Source of the DNA: Woeseiaceae bacterium
GTDB taxonomy: Bacteria > Pseudomonadota > Gammaproteobacteria > Steroidobacterales > Woeseiaceae
Direction: 5' to 3'
DNA: 64,000 nt
Assembly: GCA_028280615.1 (NCBI GenBank)
Contig: JANQLK010000022.1
Coordinates: 186,001 to 250,000 of the forward strand
Below, piece by piece: positions 39,148-46,830 of this stretch. Each line of letters opens with the position of its first letter. Within the stretch, counting starts at the first letter, position 1. The notes under the pieces are model-generated. The model was not told the origin of the DNA. It did not search any database and saw nothing but the letters and a program-made list of their open reading frames with translations. Both the position numbers and the translations under genes were made by a program.

Positions 39148-39312
39148 ACGGAATGGCCGGGAGGCTGCTGTTTGGTCGGATATGAGCTGCCAAATGGCGG
39201 ATCGTCGCAGCCGGCGTTACCGCGGAAACTTGTTTGACCGGCTGCTTAACTTTGCCAGACGGCTTAAGTGCTGTGCTCTCGAGTCAGTGCCAAAGACCGG
39301 GGCCGATGTGAC

Positions 39313-39963
39313 CTATGCATCAACGGCCCGTGCCACAATGTAATGGCTGGCCTTGGGCTTGGGTTGCCAGATCTCTTCGACGTCGAAGCCCGAATCGCCA
39401 ATCCACTGCAGGAATTCCCGCTCGCGGAACACGTTGACGCGCGGCAATACACCAAGCACACGACCCAGCGGTGCGATCCAGCCGAGCCATGCCGCGCTAT
39501 CGGCGATGCACTGTGTGTTCGAAATCAGCAGCCCACCCGGCTTGAGCATAAGGTGCAACTGACGGAGCGTGCGCGGCACATCGGCGACAAGATGCAGGAT
39601 GCTGTGCGCGAGTATCACATCGTACTGGCCTGACGTAGTGTCGAGGTCGTCGATACTCGAGACCTCGAAGCGTACGTTGTCGACACTTGTCGCCCGCGCC
39701 TTCTCGCGTGCGATGTCGATCATCTTCGCCGAGATATCCGTTGCCAGGACGTGGCCTGCCCTCGGCGCGTGGTGCAACGCCGTGGTCCCCGTGCCGCAAC
39801 CAATCTCGAGCACTCTATCGTCCGGCTGCAGGTAGCTGTCTGTTTTCTCCAGCTTGGTCTCGTAGGCCGCCTGGTCGGTCACGGCCTTGCGCGCGTAGCG
39901 TTTGGCGATGCGGTCCCAGAAGCGTGCGTCGGCGTGCGGTTTGTTCATGATGAGGGTACTCAT
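39313..39963 (-). CDS. Class I SAM-dependent methyltransferase
   Basis: The 216-residue protein has the SAM-binding motif I VLEIGCGTGTTALHHA, an acidic motif II region (VLATDISAKMIDIAREKA), then DVILAHSILHLVADVPRTLRQLHLMLKPGGLLISNT. The fold is a stand-alone class I methyltransferase of the UbiE-like or small-molecule type. The start at 39963 has GGAG upstream; a second ATG at 39948 is possible. It is divergent from a LysR regulator, which probably controls it. Substrate unknown. Confidence 0.87.
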   Translation of the reverse strand: MSTLIMNKPHADARFWDRIAKRYARKAVTDQAAYETKLEKTDSYLQPDDRVLEIGCGTGTTALHHAPRAGHVLATDISAKMIDIAREKARATSVDNVRFEVSSIDDLDTTSGQYDVILAHSILHLVADVPRTLRQLHLMLKPGGLLISNTQCIADSAAWLGWIAPLGRVLGVLPRVNVFREREFLQWIGDSGFDVEEIWQPKPKASHYIVARAVDA

Positions 39964-40057
39964 TGGTTCAACTCCATACCGGCGATGCCGGCGCTTGCAT
40001 TGTGTCCGAATGCGATGAAAGGGTAAGGCGAAACCGGCCGCCCAGTGCTGGGCATGG

Positions 40058-40095
40058 CTTCGATCCTTCAAATCGAAGTGGCATACTAGCTATGC
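40058..40095. promoter_or_regulatory. Paired inverted repeats in the LysR/methyltransferase intergenic region
   Basis: Two inverted repeats occur between the divergent genes: CTTCGAT/ATCGAAG (40058-40064 and 40072-40078, 7-base spacer), and GCATA/TATGC (40081-40085 and 40091-40095, 5-base spacer). Both are in the T-N11-A style of LysR sites. A third repeat, GCCCAG/CTGGGC, lies at 40040-40053. They probably form the recognition and activation sites of the LysR regulator. Confidence 0.5.
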
Positions 40096-40145
40096 AATAA
40101 CCTAATAGAAATTCCCGATTTTTCGATATCTGGTATGCATATTCT

Positions 40146-41045
40146 ATGAACTGGCAGGCCGTTACGTTCGACTGGAACCAGGCGCGGGCTTTTCTCGCGA
40201 CTGCCGAAGAGGGCTCTCTTTCGGCCGCAGCCCGCGCCCTCGGCCTCACGCAACCGACATTGAGCAGACAGGTGGCCGGGCTCGAGACCGACCTTGGCGT
40301 CACGCTCTTCGAGCGCGGGCACCGCTCGATGGACCTCACCGAGTCGGGCATGGCGTTGCTCGAGCACGTACGCGCGATGGGCGATGCAGCCACGCGCGTG
40401 TCGCTCGCGGCCACGGGCCGCTCAGAGCTTATCGACGGACACGTGAGCGTGACCGCCACGGAAGGGTTCGCGATGCAACACCTGCCGGCGATAGTCGAGC
40501 GCGTGCGCGATCGCGCACCGGGCATCGAACTTGAGATCATCCCGGCCAACGAATCGCTGGATCTGATTCGCCGTGAGGCCGACATTGCGATCCGCCACGC
40601 GAGACCCGAGCATGGTGATCTCATCGCCAAACGCATCGGCGGAACCACGGGTCACTTTTACGGCGCCCGGCAGTATCTCGATCAGGTGGGTAGGCCGAAG
40701 GCGCCCGTCGATCTCGCGAATTACGACTTCATTGGCTTTGAGAGTCCCGTTCGAATGCTGGAATTGTTCAACAACATCGGCATTCCCGTGACGCGAGATC
40801 ATTTCAAGGTATACAGCGCAAGCGGCATCGTGATTCTGGCACTGATGGAACGAGGCCTCGGCCTTAGCGTCATGATGAAAGACGTCGCCGAGGCGCGGCC
40901 AGCGCTCGAGCAGGTGTTGCCGTCGCTACCGCCGTTCGACGTGCCCATCTGGCTCGTCACGCACCGCGAGCTCCACACGAGCCGGCGAATCCGGCTCGTC
41001 TATGACACCATCGCGGAGTACGTGGGGGGGCTCGGGCTCGCGTAG
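40146..41045 (+). CDS. LysR-family transcriptional regulator
   Basis: The 299-residue protein has the N-terminal winged helix (DWNQARAFLATAEEGSLSAAARALGLTQPTLSRQVAGLETDLGVTLFERGHRSMDLTESG) and a C-terminal effector-binding domain with LPAIVERVRDRAPGIELEIIPANESLDLIRREADIAIRHARP. It is divergent from the methyltransferase gene, the usual LysR arrangement. Effector unknown. The start lies directly after a TATGCATA palindrome. Its stop is about 100 bases before the left end of the foreign-looking island. Confidence 0.9.
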   Translation: MNWQAVTFDWNQARAFLATAEEGSLSAAARALGLTQPTLSRQVAGLETDLGVTLFERGHRSMDLTESGMALLEHVRAMGDAATRVSLAATGRSELIDGHVSVTATEGFAMQHLPAIVERVRDRAPGIELEIIPANESLDLIRREADIAIRHARPEHGDLIAKRIGGTTGHFYGARQYLDQVGRPKAPVDLANYDFIGFESPVRMLELFNNIGIPVTRDHFKVYSASGIVILALMERGLGLSVMMKDVAEARPALEQVLPSLPPFDVPIWLVTHRELHTSRRIRLVYDTIAEYVGGLGLA

Positions 41046-41149
41046 GCCAAGACCCTGTTCTCTGTGCGCCGCGACAGAGTTCGGAACTCTATATTCATTC
41101 GTTCAAGATCTTATTGTGACGAAGCTCGAATCTACCTCGGTTGAAGGCG

Positions 41150-41569
41150 CTAGCTTGCCAATACCGACAATCCCGTCATTCGTCCCGCCGCCTGTTTTGC
41201 CTTGTCGATGACGGACCGGCCGATGTTCTTGAGCCGGTCGTTTCGTGCCTCAAGTTCAGCTTCCACCTGTTCTCGCAGTTGCTGGGAATTGACGTTCAGG
41301 TTCGCCGTCGCCCGTTCGACTGCGGCAATTACGCGTTCGATTTCCTCGTGCTGCGCAGCGTCCAGTGCATCGATTTCTGACTGCAACTCTCCCAACTCCG
41401 ACTCGAAGTCCTGCCTGATCTTTTTGACCTGATCATCGGCTTTCTGTTTGAGTTCCCCGACGCGGGTTTCAATCCAGGTCGTCATCTCGTCGGTTGCCTG
41501 GCTGACGACCAGTGCGGCGTCAGGCCCGATTACGTCGTTGGGATCCGGCGGCGGTATACGAATAGCCAT
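41150..41569 (-). CDS. Coiled-coil protein of the glmS-adjacent island
   Basis: The 139-residue protein is nearly all charged heptads: ATDEMTTWIETRVGELKQKADDQVKKIRQDFESELGELQSEIDALDAAQHEEIERVIAAVERATANLNVNSQQLREQVEAELEARNDRL (about 25-115). No signal peptide or membrane segment is present, so it is probably cytosolic. Its ATG shares one base with the upstream stop (TAATG), so it is translationally coupled to the lipoprotein gene. I do not recognise the family. It is the last gene of a three-gene unit. Confidence 0.65.
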   Translation of the reverse strand: MAIRIPPPDPNDVIGPDAALVVSQATDEMTTWIETRVGELKQKADDQVKKIRQDFESELGELQSEIDALDAAQHEEIERVIAAVERATANLNVNSQQLREQVEAELEARNDRLKNIGRSVIDKAKQAAGRMTGLSVLAS

Positions 41570-42600
41570 TAGTCGTCCTCTTCAGTGAGTTCCGGGAGGG
41601 TAGATGCCTTGACCTCCTCCGCTTCTCTCGCGGCCTCGCTTCCGAGCCGCTCAAGCAGGCTTTGCAACTGCGCGGCGGAGCGATCCTCGAAATCCGCCAT
41701 TCGCTGCGTGGCTTGGTCACCGAACATCTGAACTTGCTGATTCAAAAACTGGCCGAATATCGTATCGGCCCCAGCAACACTGTTGATCGTCGCGGAGATC
41801 GACTCTACGGCGCCCGCTATGAGCAGCTGGGAGGCACGAGGCCGGCTCAGGTAGGCATGCACCGCGCCAAGGTTATTGGCATGGTGCGAATAGTTGGAGT
41901 CAACCCGCTGCTTGTACGCGGCAAGGGTCGAGATCAGCGTATCGTGAGGCGAAGTTCCGGCGCCGCCGGTCGGCGCACTGGCGCTGGTGGTTTGCGGAAA
42001 CTGCGCAACTGCATCGCGCAGTTGCCGGCCAGTGTCCCCCAGATCCGCTTCGAATTTCTCCCGGACCTTGGCCAGCTCGGACTCCAGCAACGGATACAGG
42101 ACTTCTACCTTGGCGTTTGCCCCGGTCGCCGCAATATAGTAGAGATTCACCAATGCCCGTAGCGCCATTTCGCGTGAATCGAAGTCCCCGGGATTGGACT
42201 GGAATTCCGACTTGAACCGGACGCTGAGCGCTTCCTGCATGTCGATCGCAGCGTTGACACGTGTGTCGAATTTGTCGGTCAAAGCCTGCTCGAATTCTTG
42301 CCGCAGCTCCGTGACATCGTCTTCGAACCTCACGCGAGCCTGGGATTCGAGGGCATCCACCAACACCAGGAGCCGCGATCGATTGGTCTCTATGAGTCGC
42401 TCGCGTTCGCCTGCGATTCGATTCGCATCCCGGCGAACGTAGTCGGCGAACTGATCCACGATTTCCTGGTGGGCGGTCGACAAGGTAGCAACGTCTGCCT
42501 GTGACTGACTGGACAACTGAAGCACGGAGGCTGGAGTGCCGCATGCGGCGACTGTGGCGCAGACGAACAGACCCGCGACGAGGGATGGGGTTCGGTTCAC
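41569..42600 (-). CDS. Helical lipoprotein of the glmS-adjacent island
   Basis: The 343-residue protein has a lipoprotein signal (VNRTPSLVAGLFVCATVAACGT, lipobox VAAC, C20). The mature protein is predicted helical with long charged stretches (IVDQFADYVRRDANRIAGERERLIETNRSRLLVLVDALESQARVRFEDDVTELRQEFEQALTDKF). A hinge region (FPQTTSASAPTGGAGTSPH) and a C-terminal region QMFGDQATQRMADFEDRSAAQLQSLLERLGSEAAREAEEVKA follow. The GTG start at 42600 overlaps the upstream stop in GTGA. It resembles an envelope-spanning or adaptor coiled-coil protein. I do not recognise a family. Confidence 0.68.
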   Translation of the reverse strand: MNRTPSLVAGLFVCATVAACGTPASVLQLSSQSQADVATLSTAHQEIVDQFADYVRRDANRIAGERERLIETNRSRLLVLVDALESQARVRFEDDVTELRQEFEQALTDKFDTRVNAAIDMQEALSVRFKSEFQSNPGDFDSREMALRALVNLYYIAATGANAKVEVLYPLLESELAKVREKFEADLGDTGRQLRDAVAQFPQTTSASAPTGGAGTSPHDTLISTLAAYKQRVDSNYSHHANNLGAVHAYLSRPRASQLLIAGAVESISATINSVAGADTIFGQFLNQQVQMFGDQATQRMADFEDRSAAQLQSLLERLGSEAAREAEEVKASTLPELTEEDD

Positions 42601-43760
42601 GACGCGGCCTCCTTGTCCTGCACGATTCGTCTGACCACGGCCTCCGCAACAATCTTGGCGTCCGTGACAAGCTCGTCGAAATTCGCCGGCGAGCGCGAAT
42701 TCCACATGACGCTCCGCAGATTCTCCATGCGCCGCTTGGCCACTGCCTCGGGGCCTTCATCGATGCTCTTTCTCGCCGCACCAAGAATCCGTTCGGAAAG
42801 TCTGTCAACGAGCATCGCGGTTTTTCGACTGTTGTAGCCGAAAAGGAAACCGAGGACGGGAAGAGACCAGGAAACGGTCTCGTAGCTGCCAACGTCAATC
42901 CAGCCAATCAGGATGGCCAACACGACGACAACGCTTACCATCGGCCCGTAGACCATCTTTGTGTAGCCAACGTACTTCTCAATCGGTCGAAACGTACCCT
43001 CGGTCAAGAACTTGGCCGAGTTGATCAGCAAGTTGGTCAGGACGCCTCCGAGGGACCAGAAGATGACTTCCGCAATGGCAAGGTTGGTTGTAATCCAAAA
43101 GACACTGGCTAGACGGGGCGCCGCCAGGCCTTCATAGGCTTGCACCTGTTCGCGCTTTAGCTGCCGAAGTCGAATGAGCGACGATAGTATCGATTCCGGT
43201 ACCGCCTCCAGCTTGTCCAGATTCCTCGGCGAGGCTTCGCGGATTATCTGCCGCCAAATATCCAAGGCATCTTCATATTTGCCGGCGTCGATCGCATCGG
43301 TCAGTGCGTCCAGGATTGGTAGTTTGTCGTAAGTCTTGGAACCGACAATCCGTCGAAGGACACCCAGATTACGAATCAACGTCGCCTGTGACGTCTGCAA
43401 TAGAGTGTCAATCTCGTCGTTACGCCGATACACCTTCTCCGTGAAGATTTCGATGATTTCGCGACCCATATAGAAAATCGCGGAGCTCTCGTCTTTGATC
43501 AGCAGAATTCCTGTGCCATGCGGATTCACGGGTCGGTCGCAGGGATCCGTCTGCCGGTCGCACCCGGCGCTGTCCGAATCGTCGGAGCCGAGGAAGGCGA
43601 AGACGTCTACTTTGTTCGGCAGAAGGCTCGACGGCTTGAGCCACAGGTGCGAAATGACGTACACGACCGCGAGGGCGATCAGCCCGAGCGTCGTATTGAC
43701 GACGAACTGCTTCCCGCGCAGCTTGTGGTCGTACTTCGCCGCCTTCCTGAATATGATCAC
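42597..43760 (-). CDS. Multi-pass membrane protein of the glmS-adjacent island
   Basis: The protein of about 387 residues has an N-terminal membrane segment (NTTLGLIALAVVYVISHLWL), a long soluble loop with an acidic Cys-containing part (DDSDSAGCDRQTDPCDRPV) and a helical region, then three or four membrane segments near the C-terminus (ASVFWITTNLAIAEVIFWSLGGVLTNLLI, YGPMVSVVVVLAILIGWIDVG, LPVLGFLFGYNS). The cytosolic end carries LVDRLSERILGAARKSIDEGPEAVAKRRMENLRS. I prefer the GTG at 43760 because it has an AAGGCGGG site; a TTG at 43799 is also open. No family recognised. It is the first gene of the overlapping three-gene unit. Confidence 0.65.
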   Translation of the reverse strand: MIIFRKAAKYDHKLRGKQFVVNTTLGLIALAVVYVISHLWLKPSSLLPNKVDVFAFLGSDDSDSAGCDRQTDPCDRPVNPHGTGILLIKDESSAIFYMGREIIEIFTEKVYRRNDEIDTLLQTSQATLIRNLGVLRRIVGSKTYDKLPILDALTDAIDAGKYEDALDIWRQIIREASPRNLDKLEAVPESILSSLIRLRQLKREQVQAYEGLAAPRLASVFWITTNLAIAEVIFWSLGGVLTNLLINSAKFLTEGTFRPIEKYVGYTKMVYGPMVSVVVVLAILIGWIDVGSYETVSWSLPVLGFLFGYNSRKTAMLVDRLSERILGAARKSIDEGPEAVAKRRMENLRSVMWNSRSPANFDELVTDAKIVAEAVVRRIVQDKEAAS

Positions 43761-43961
43761 GAAAACCCGCCTTGCAGGGACCGCGAGAGCGCTGACCAAT
43801 CACGTCTGGTTAATGGCGCTCAACCGGAGGCCGTTAGCTGCGCCGCATCGCGTATTGTTAGTTCTTTTGACCAAATGTAGCAGGCCGAACGCTGTTTGGC
43901 CATGTCGGAAGACCGCGGCGCCTGCTTTTCCGCCAGGCATGGGAATGACGAGTCGCCCAGA

Positions 43962-44867
43962 TCAGGCGTCGATTCCACTCCAGGAGTGGTTGGTGACCTT
44001 CAGCGCTGCCAGTTTTCGCTCGGCGTAGAACGCGCAAATCTGCGCCCAGGTTGGCGCAGTCGGGTTGCGCCACCATTCGGGGGGCGGCCCGTTTGCCACA
44101 TGGTCCCGAAGGTTGCCCAGACTGCGATATCCGACGCCGTCGAGGCCGAAGCCGCGATTGGACTCCAAGGTCAACACACGATCCGTCGCCGGGTCATGGT
44201 CGACAATAAGGAAGGTGTGACCGCCACCACTCGTCCTCCAGCCCTGCACGACACTCCAGGGCGGCGGTGATGCGTTAGGATCGGCAACGGTATTGGCCAT
44301 TCCTGCCTCGACGACGCAATGCACCGGAGAGAACAGGTCGTCGCCGATGATCATCATTTGTCGATGACGTGCCGAAGTCCAAACGAATCGATCAGGATCG
44401 TGATCCTGCCACGCCCGCACCACCAGCGCTTCGACGAACGTGCAACAATTATTCTTTGCCGGAGGGGCTTGCGGCAAGTTACAGCCTTCAATCGCGTACG
44501 GATATCTGGCCCCTGTCTTCGTATATCGGAAGTCTCGGAAGGCTGGCAAACGCGCTATCAGTAGTTGTTCCGAAATCGCATCCGTGTCGCCGGTCGAATC
44601 CGTTCTGGCCGTCGGCTCGCGTTCGGTCTCGGTAAACCTCCCGTACACCTGGGTACCCGATCTTGTGCATATCCAGGTGTCGTCACCGTCCAGGCCGTAT
44701 ATGGCGATACGCGCATAGTCGTCGTCGTTCGTATCGCCCTGGTTCGGCAGCCGTTCGAGAACAGCGTAAGTGCCCGCCGGCACTCGGCCTTCCGTATCAG
44801 ATCGGGTGTCTGGCTCCACGAACCCCGGGAGACTCAATGAAAGAGTTACAAGTAATTCCCTGGCCAT
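43962..44867 (-). CDS. Papain-like (NlpC/P60- or CHAP-like) protein, SH3-like N-terminus
   Basis: The 301-residue protein starts at the ATG at 44867. The N-terminal part (VPAGTYAVLERLPNQGDTNDDDYARIAIYGLDGDDTWICTR, about 29-70) resembles a bacterial SH3 module. The C-terminal part has NNCCTFVEALVVRAW (C141/C142), GGGHTFLIVDHD (H217) and VLTLESNRGFGLDGVGYR (E235 or N237). The order Cys-His-acid/Asn is that of NlpC/P60 and CHAP cysteine peptidases or amidases. If so, it may cut peptidoglycan or another amide bond. There is no convincing signal peptide. It precedes the membrane/lipoprotein/coiled-coil unit by about 200 bases on the same strand. Family assignment is tentative. Confidence 0.6.
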   Translation of the reverse strand: MARELLVTLSLSLPGFVEPDTRSDTEGRVPAGTYAVLERLPNQGDTNDDDYARIAIYGLDGDDTWICTRSGTQVYGRFTETEREPTARTDSTGDTDAISEQLLIARLPAFRDFRYTKTGARYPYAIEGCNLPQAPPAKNNCCTFVEALVVRAWQDHDPDRFVWTSARHRQMMIIGDDLFSPVHCVVEAGMANTVADPNASPPPWSVVQGWRTSGGGHTFLIVDHDPATDRVLTLESNRGFGLDGVGYRSLGNLRDHVANGPPPEWWRNPTAPTWAQICAFYAERKLAALKVTNHSWSGIDA

Positions 44868-45286
44868 GCGGAGACCCCGAAGCTGCCGGCGCCATCGCCT
44901 GATTGCTCGGAGTATAGGCCATCTGCGGTGTTTTCCTCCCGCGCTATCCGTTTGTTGACACGTGGAAGATGTCAATCGGACGCGAATCGCCCGGAACGAC
45001 TTGGCAGACCATATCGTCAGCGAGTTCTCGATTTCTCCGTCGCTGATTCACGACGTTGCCGCTCAAATGATCCTTAACAACTAACTCTCGAACAAAATCG
45101 CGCATAAGTCCCTGAAGTACAGTTGTCGGGCTGACCGGCGTCTGCGAGGTAACTCCCGAACGGACCACAGGAATAATCTGACAAAGCATGAAGCATTGGC
45201 TGCCGGAAGTGGTCGGTCGCGAGGACTTCGATTGGCGAGTCTACGCTGGCGACGTGGCCAGATATATGGCCAGTGCTTTGCAGGTG
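44868..45286. other. Island stretch with only a doubtful small ORF
   Basis: No convincing gene is visible here. A reverse-strand ORF of 81 codons (44944-45189) starts with ATG and codes for a charged peptide (GLMRDFVRELVVKDHLSG), but it has no ribosome-binding site, no homologue I recognise and no support from neighbours. The stretch may hold the promoter of the papain-like gene at 44867. The sequence is less GC-rich than the flanking core genome. Confidence 0.4.
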
Positions 45287-46294
45287 TCAATGTAGGCCCC
45301 ATACGTTGTCATTTGGGTCGCGAGGATACTCGGAGACGCCACAGCATCTGCATCTCCAAGAGTCGTGACGACTTGCGAACACTGATCTTCGAGTCATGCA
45401 TGCGTCACACCCTCGGATCCAAGTCTCAGTTTCCGCGTACCGATAGTCGCCGTCTCCGACCTCGAGAATTTTGCTTGTGCCGGGACCGATACCCAATCTT
45501 GCAATTCCCTTCTTGGAAAAGCGCAACTCAGTCGGTTCTTCTGACTCGCGAACGCCCCATGCGAAGAGAACCCTCTTTCCGCCACGCCACCACGACGCGG
45601 TCTTCGGGCTGAATCTGCCCAACTCTGACTCGCGGGGATATGATGAGCCACTCGCTTCGCAGACTCGAGCTAGAAGCTCTTGGTCAACAACTGCCAGTGC
45701 TGAAAGGTCATGCTCTCCAAACTGTCTTCCGTACCCTTCTATCAAGATACGTTTTGTCAAATCATCGAGTCCTGCACCGTGAGCCAGTATTGATAGTTCT
45801 TTCGTATAGCGCCGCCATTCACTGTCCTTGTCGAGCCGCAAGACAACATACAACGTGTCCAGCGCGTTAATAGGAACATCGTCGATACCGTATTGAACAA
45901 CGGCGACATCTCGGGCGGTTCTTGCAAGATTTTTCGCTGATTCGACGCCAGTCAAGTGGCGAATCGCCTCGGTGTCTCCCTGAGCAGCAAGTAGCGCCAA
46001 CGAACGTGCACAATCTGACAATTGAGTATAGGTATCATCACCCTTCTTAAGCACGTTTCCTTGGTGATCAACAAAGCCGACACTTCTCGCCAACGCATTC
46101 ATCTCGCTTTCGTGAGGCAAGCTGCGCTTCTGTCCAACCCACCACGATGCAAATGTTGCCTGAAATCGGTCGTACTCTTTTGGGCACGTCTTCTCGATGT
46201 AGTCGCGGACTCCTAAATAGAGCGGAGAAAGAGAGCCATTGTCGAGGTTTGAAGCCAAATCGAATCGCAAGCCACCAGAAGGCAGAGAGTTCAC
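45287..46294 (-). CDS. Protein with duplicated SWW motif and C-terminal zinc ribbon
   Basis: The 335-residue protein has the motif ASWWVGQKRSLP in its N-terminal part (about 49-60) and SWWRGGKRVLF in its C-terminal part (about 235-245), so the protein may be built of two diverged copies. The C-terminus has CDAC (C296, C299) and CRCC (C315, C318), spacing CX2C-X15-CX2C, a zinc-ribbon pattern. The middle holds helices with ARSLALLAAQGDTEAIRHLTGVESAKNLARTAR. It starts with GTG at 46294, directly after a stop codon and without a clear ribosome-binding site. A nucleic-acid- or protein-binding role is suggested by the ribbon. No family recognised. Confidence 0.6.
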   Translation of the reverse strand: MNSLPSGGLRFDLASNLDNGSLSPLYLGVRDYIEKTCPKEYDRFQATFASWWVGQKRSLPHESEMNALARSVGFVDHQGNVLKKGDDTYTQLSDCARSLALLAAQGDTEAIRHLTGVESAKNLARTARDVAVVQYGIDDVPINALDTLYVVLRLDKDSEWRRYTKELSILAHGAGLDDLTKRILIEGYGRQFGEHDLSALAVVDQELLARVCEASGSSYPRESELGRFSPKTASWWRGGKRVLFAWGVRESEEPTELRFSKKGIARLGIGPGTSKILEVGDGDYRYAETETWIRGCDACMTRRSVFASRHDSWRCRCCGVSEYPRDPNDNVWGLH

Positions 46295-46830
46295 TCAATA
46301 GCGTAGCTGACAATCTTAGCAGGCGACAAGGAGTCCGGACAGCGATCAAGTCCGCGGTCCTGTGGAGCAGTATCTGGGACTAGGCCCAAGACCCTCGCTG
46401 GTTGCTGGATAGCCTACCAGTTGTTGTTGGGAACGGTTTGATAGAACAAACCACGATTTGGGAGGAAGTGGTTATTGAATCGGCTTCTTTCCAAGAGGTT
46501 CTCGACTACTGCATTGCCAACAGTTCTAACAAAGCAATCGAGATGGCGACTCGTGTCGATGCTTCCGTAACGTTGGGTGTTTATAGCAAGACCGAAATGG
46601 AAGGGCTGAGTCAACGATCTGAAGACTCAATATGTCTGATGATTTACAGGAACTCGGCCGATCGTTGGAGAATTATCGCACGGTAAGAAAATGGAGGAGA
46701 ACTGGCGACATCTAACTCTCGAAGCCAGAGCTGCGAGCAATGTTCGGTCCCGACACAGAAAAGATGTACCTGGCGACCTGATTGGGTCAGGAGTTGCCGT
46801 CGGCTGCTAGAATGAGTGTCGGAGGTCGGT
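46295..46830. other. Island gap with one weak rightward ORF
   Basis: Apart from the weak ORF at 46402-46686 I see nothing here. The segment is distinctly AT-richer than the core genome: for example the 60 bases at 46501-46560 contain 29 G or C, against 46 of 60 at 58441-58500 in atpA. The promoter for the leftward gene at 46294 and the rightward gene at 46831 must lie in this region, but I could not identify convincing -35/-10 pairs. Confidence 0.45.
46402..46686 (+). CDS. Possible small protein (weak ORF)
   Basis: The ORF is 94 codons with a TTG start and ends in a TAA. The sequence is protein-like (EEVVIESASFQEVLDYCIANSSNKAIEMATRVDAS, then CLMIYRNSADRWRII) with no membrane segment. A GTG at about codon 22, after GGGAGGAA, would be a better start. 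It has no recognised relatives and lies in low-GC DNA, so it is only a possibility. Confidence 0.35.
   Translation: MLDSLPVVVGNGLIEQTTIWEEVVIESASFQEVLDYCIANSSNKAIEMATRVDASVTLGVYSKTEMEGLSQRSEDSICLMIYRNSADRWRIIAR

Noticed and set aside
43883-43901. Stem GGCCGAAC/GTTTGGCC after the papain-like gene
   Set aside because: No T-run follows on either strand, so I do not call it a terminator.
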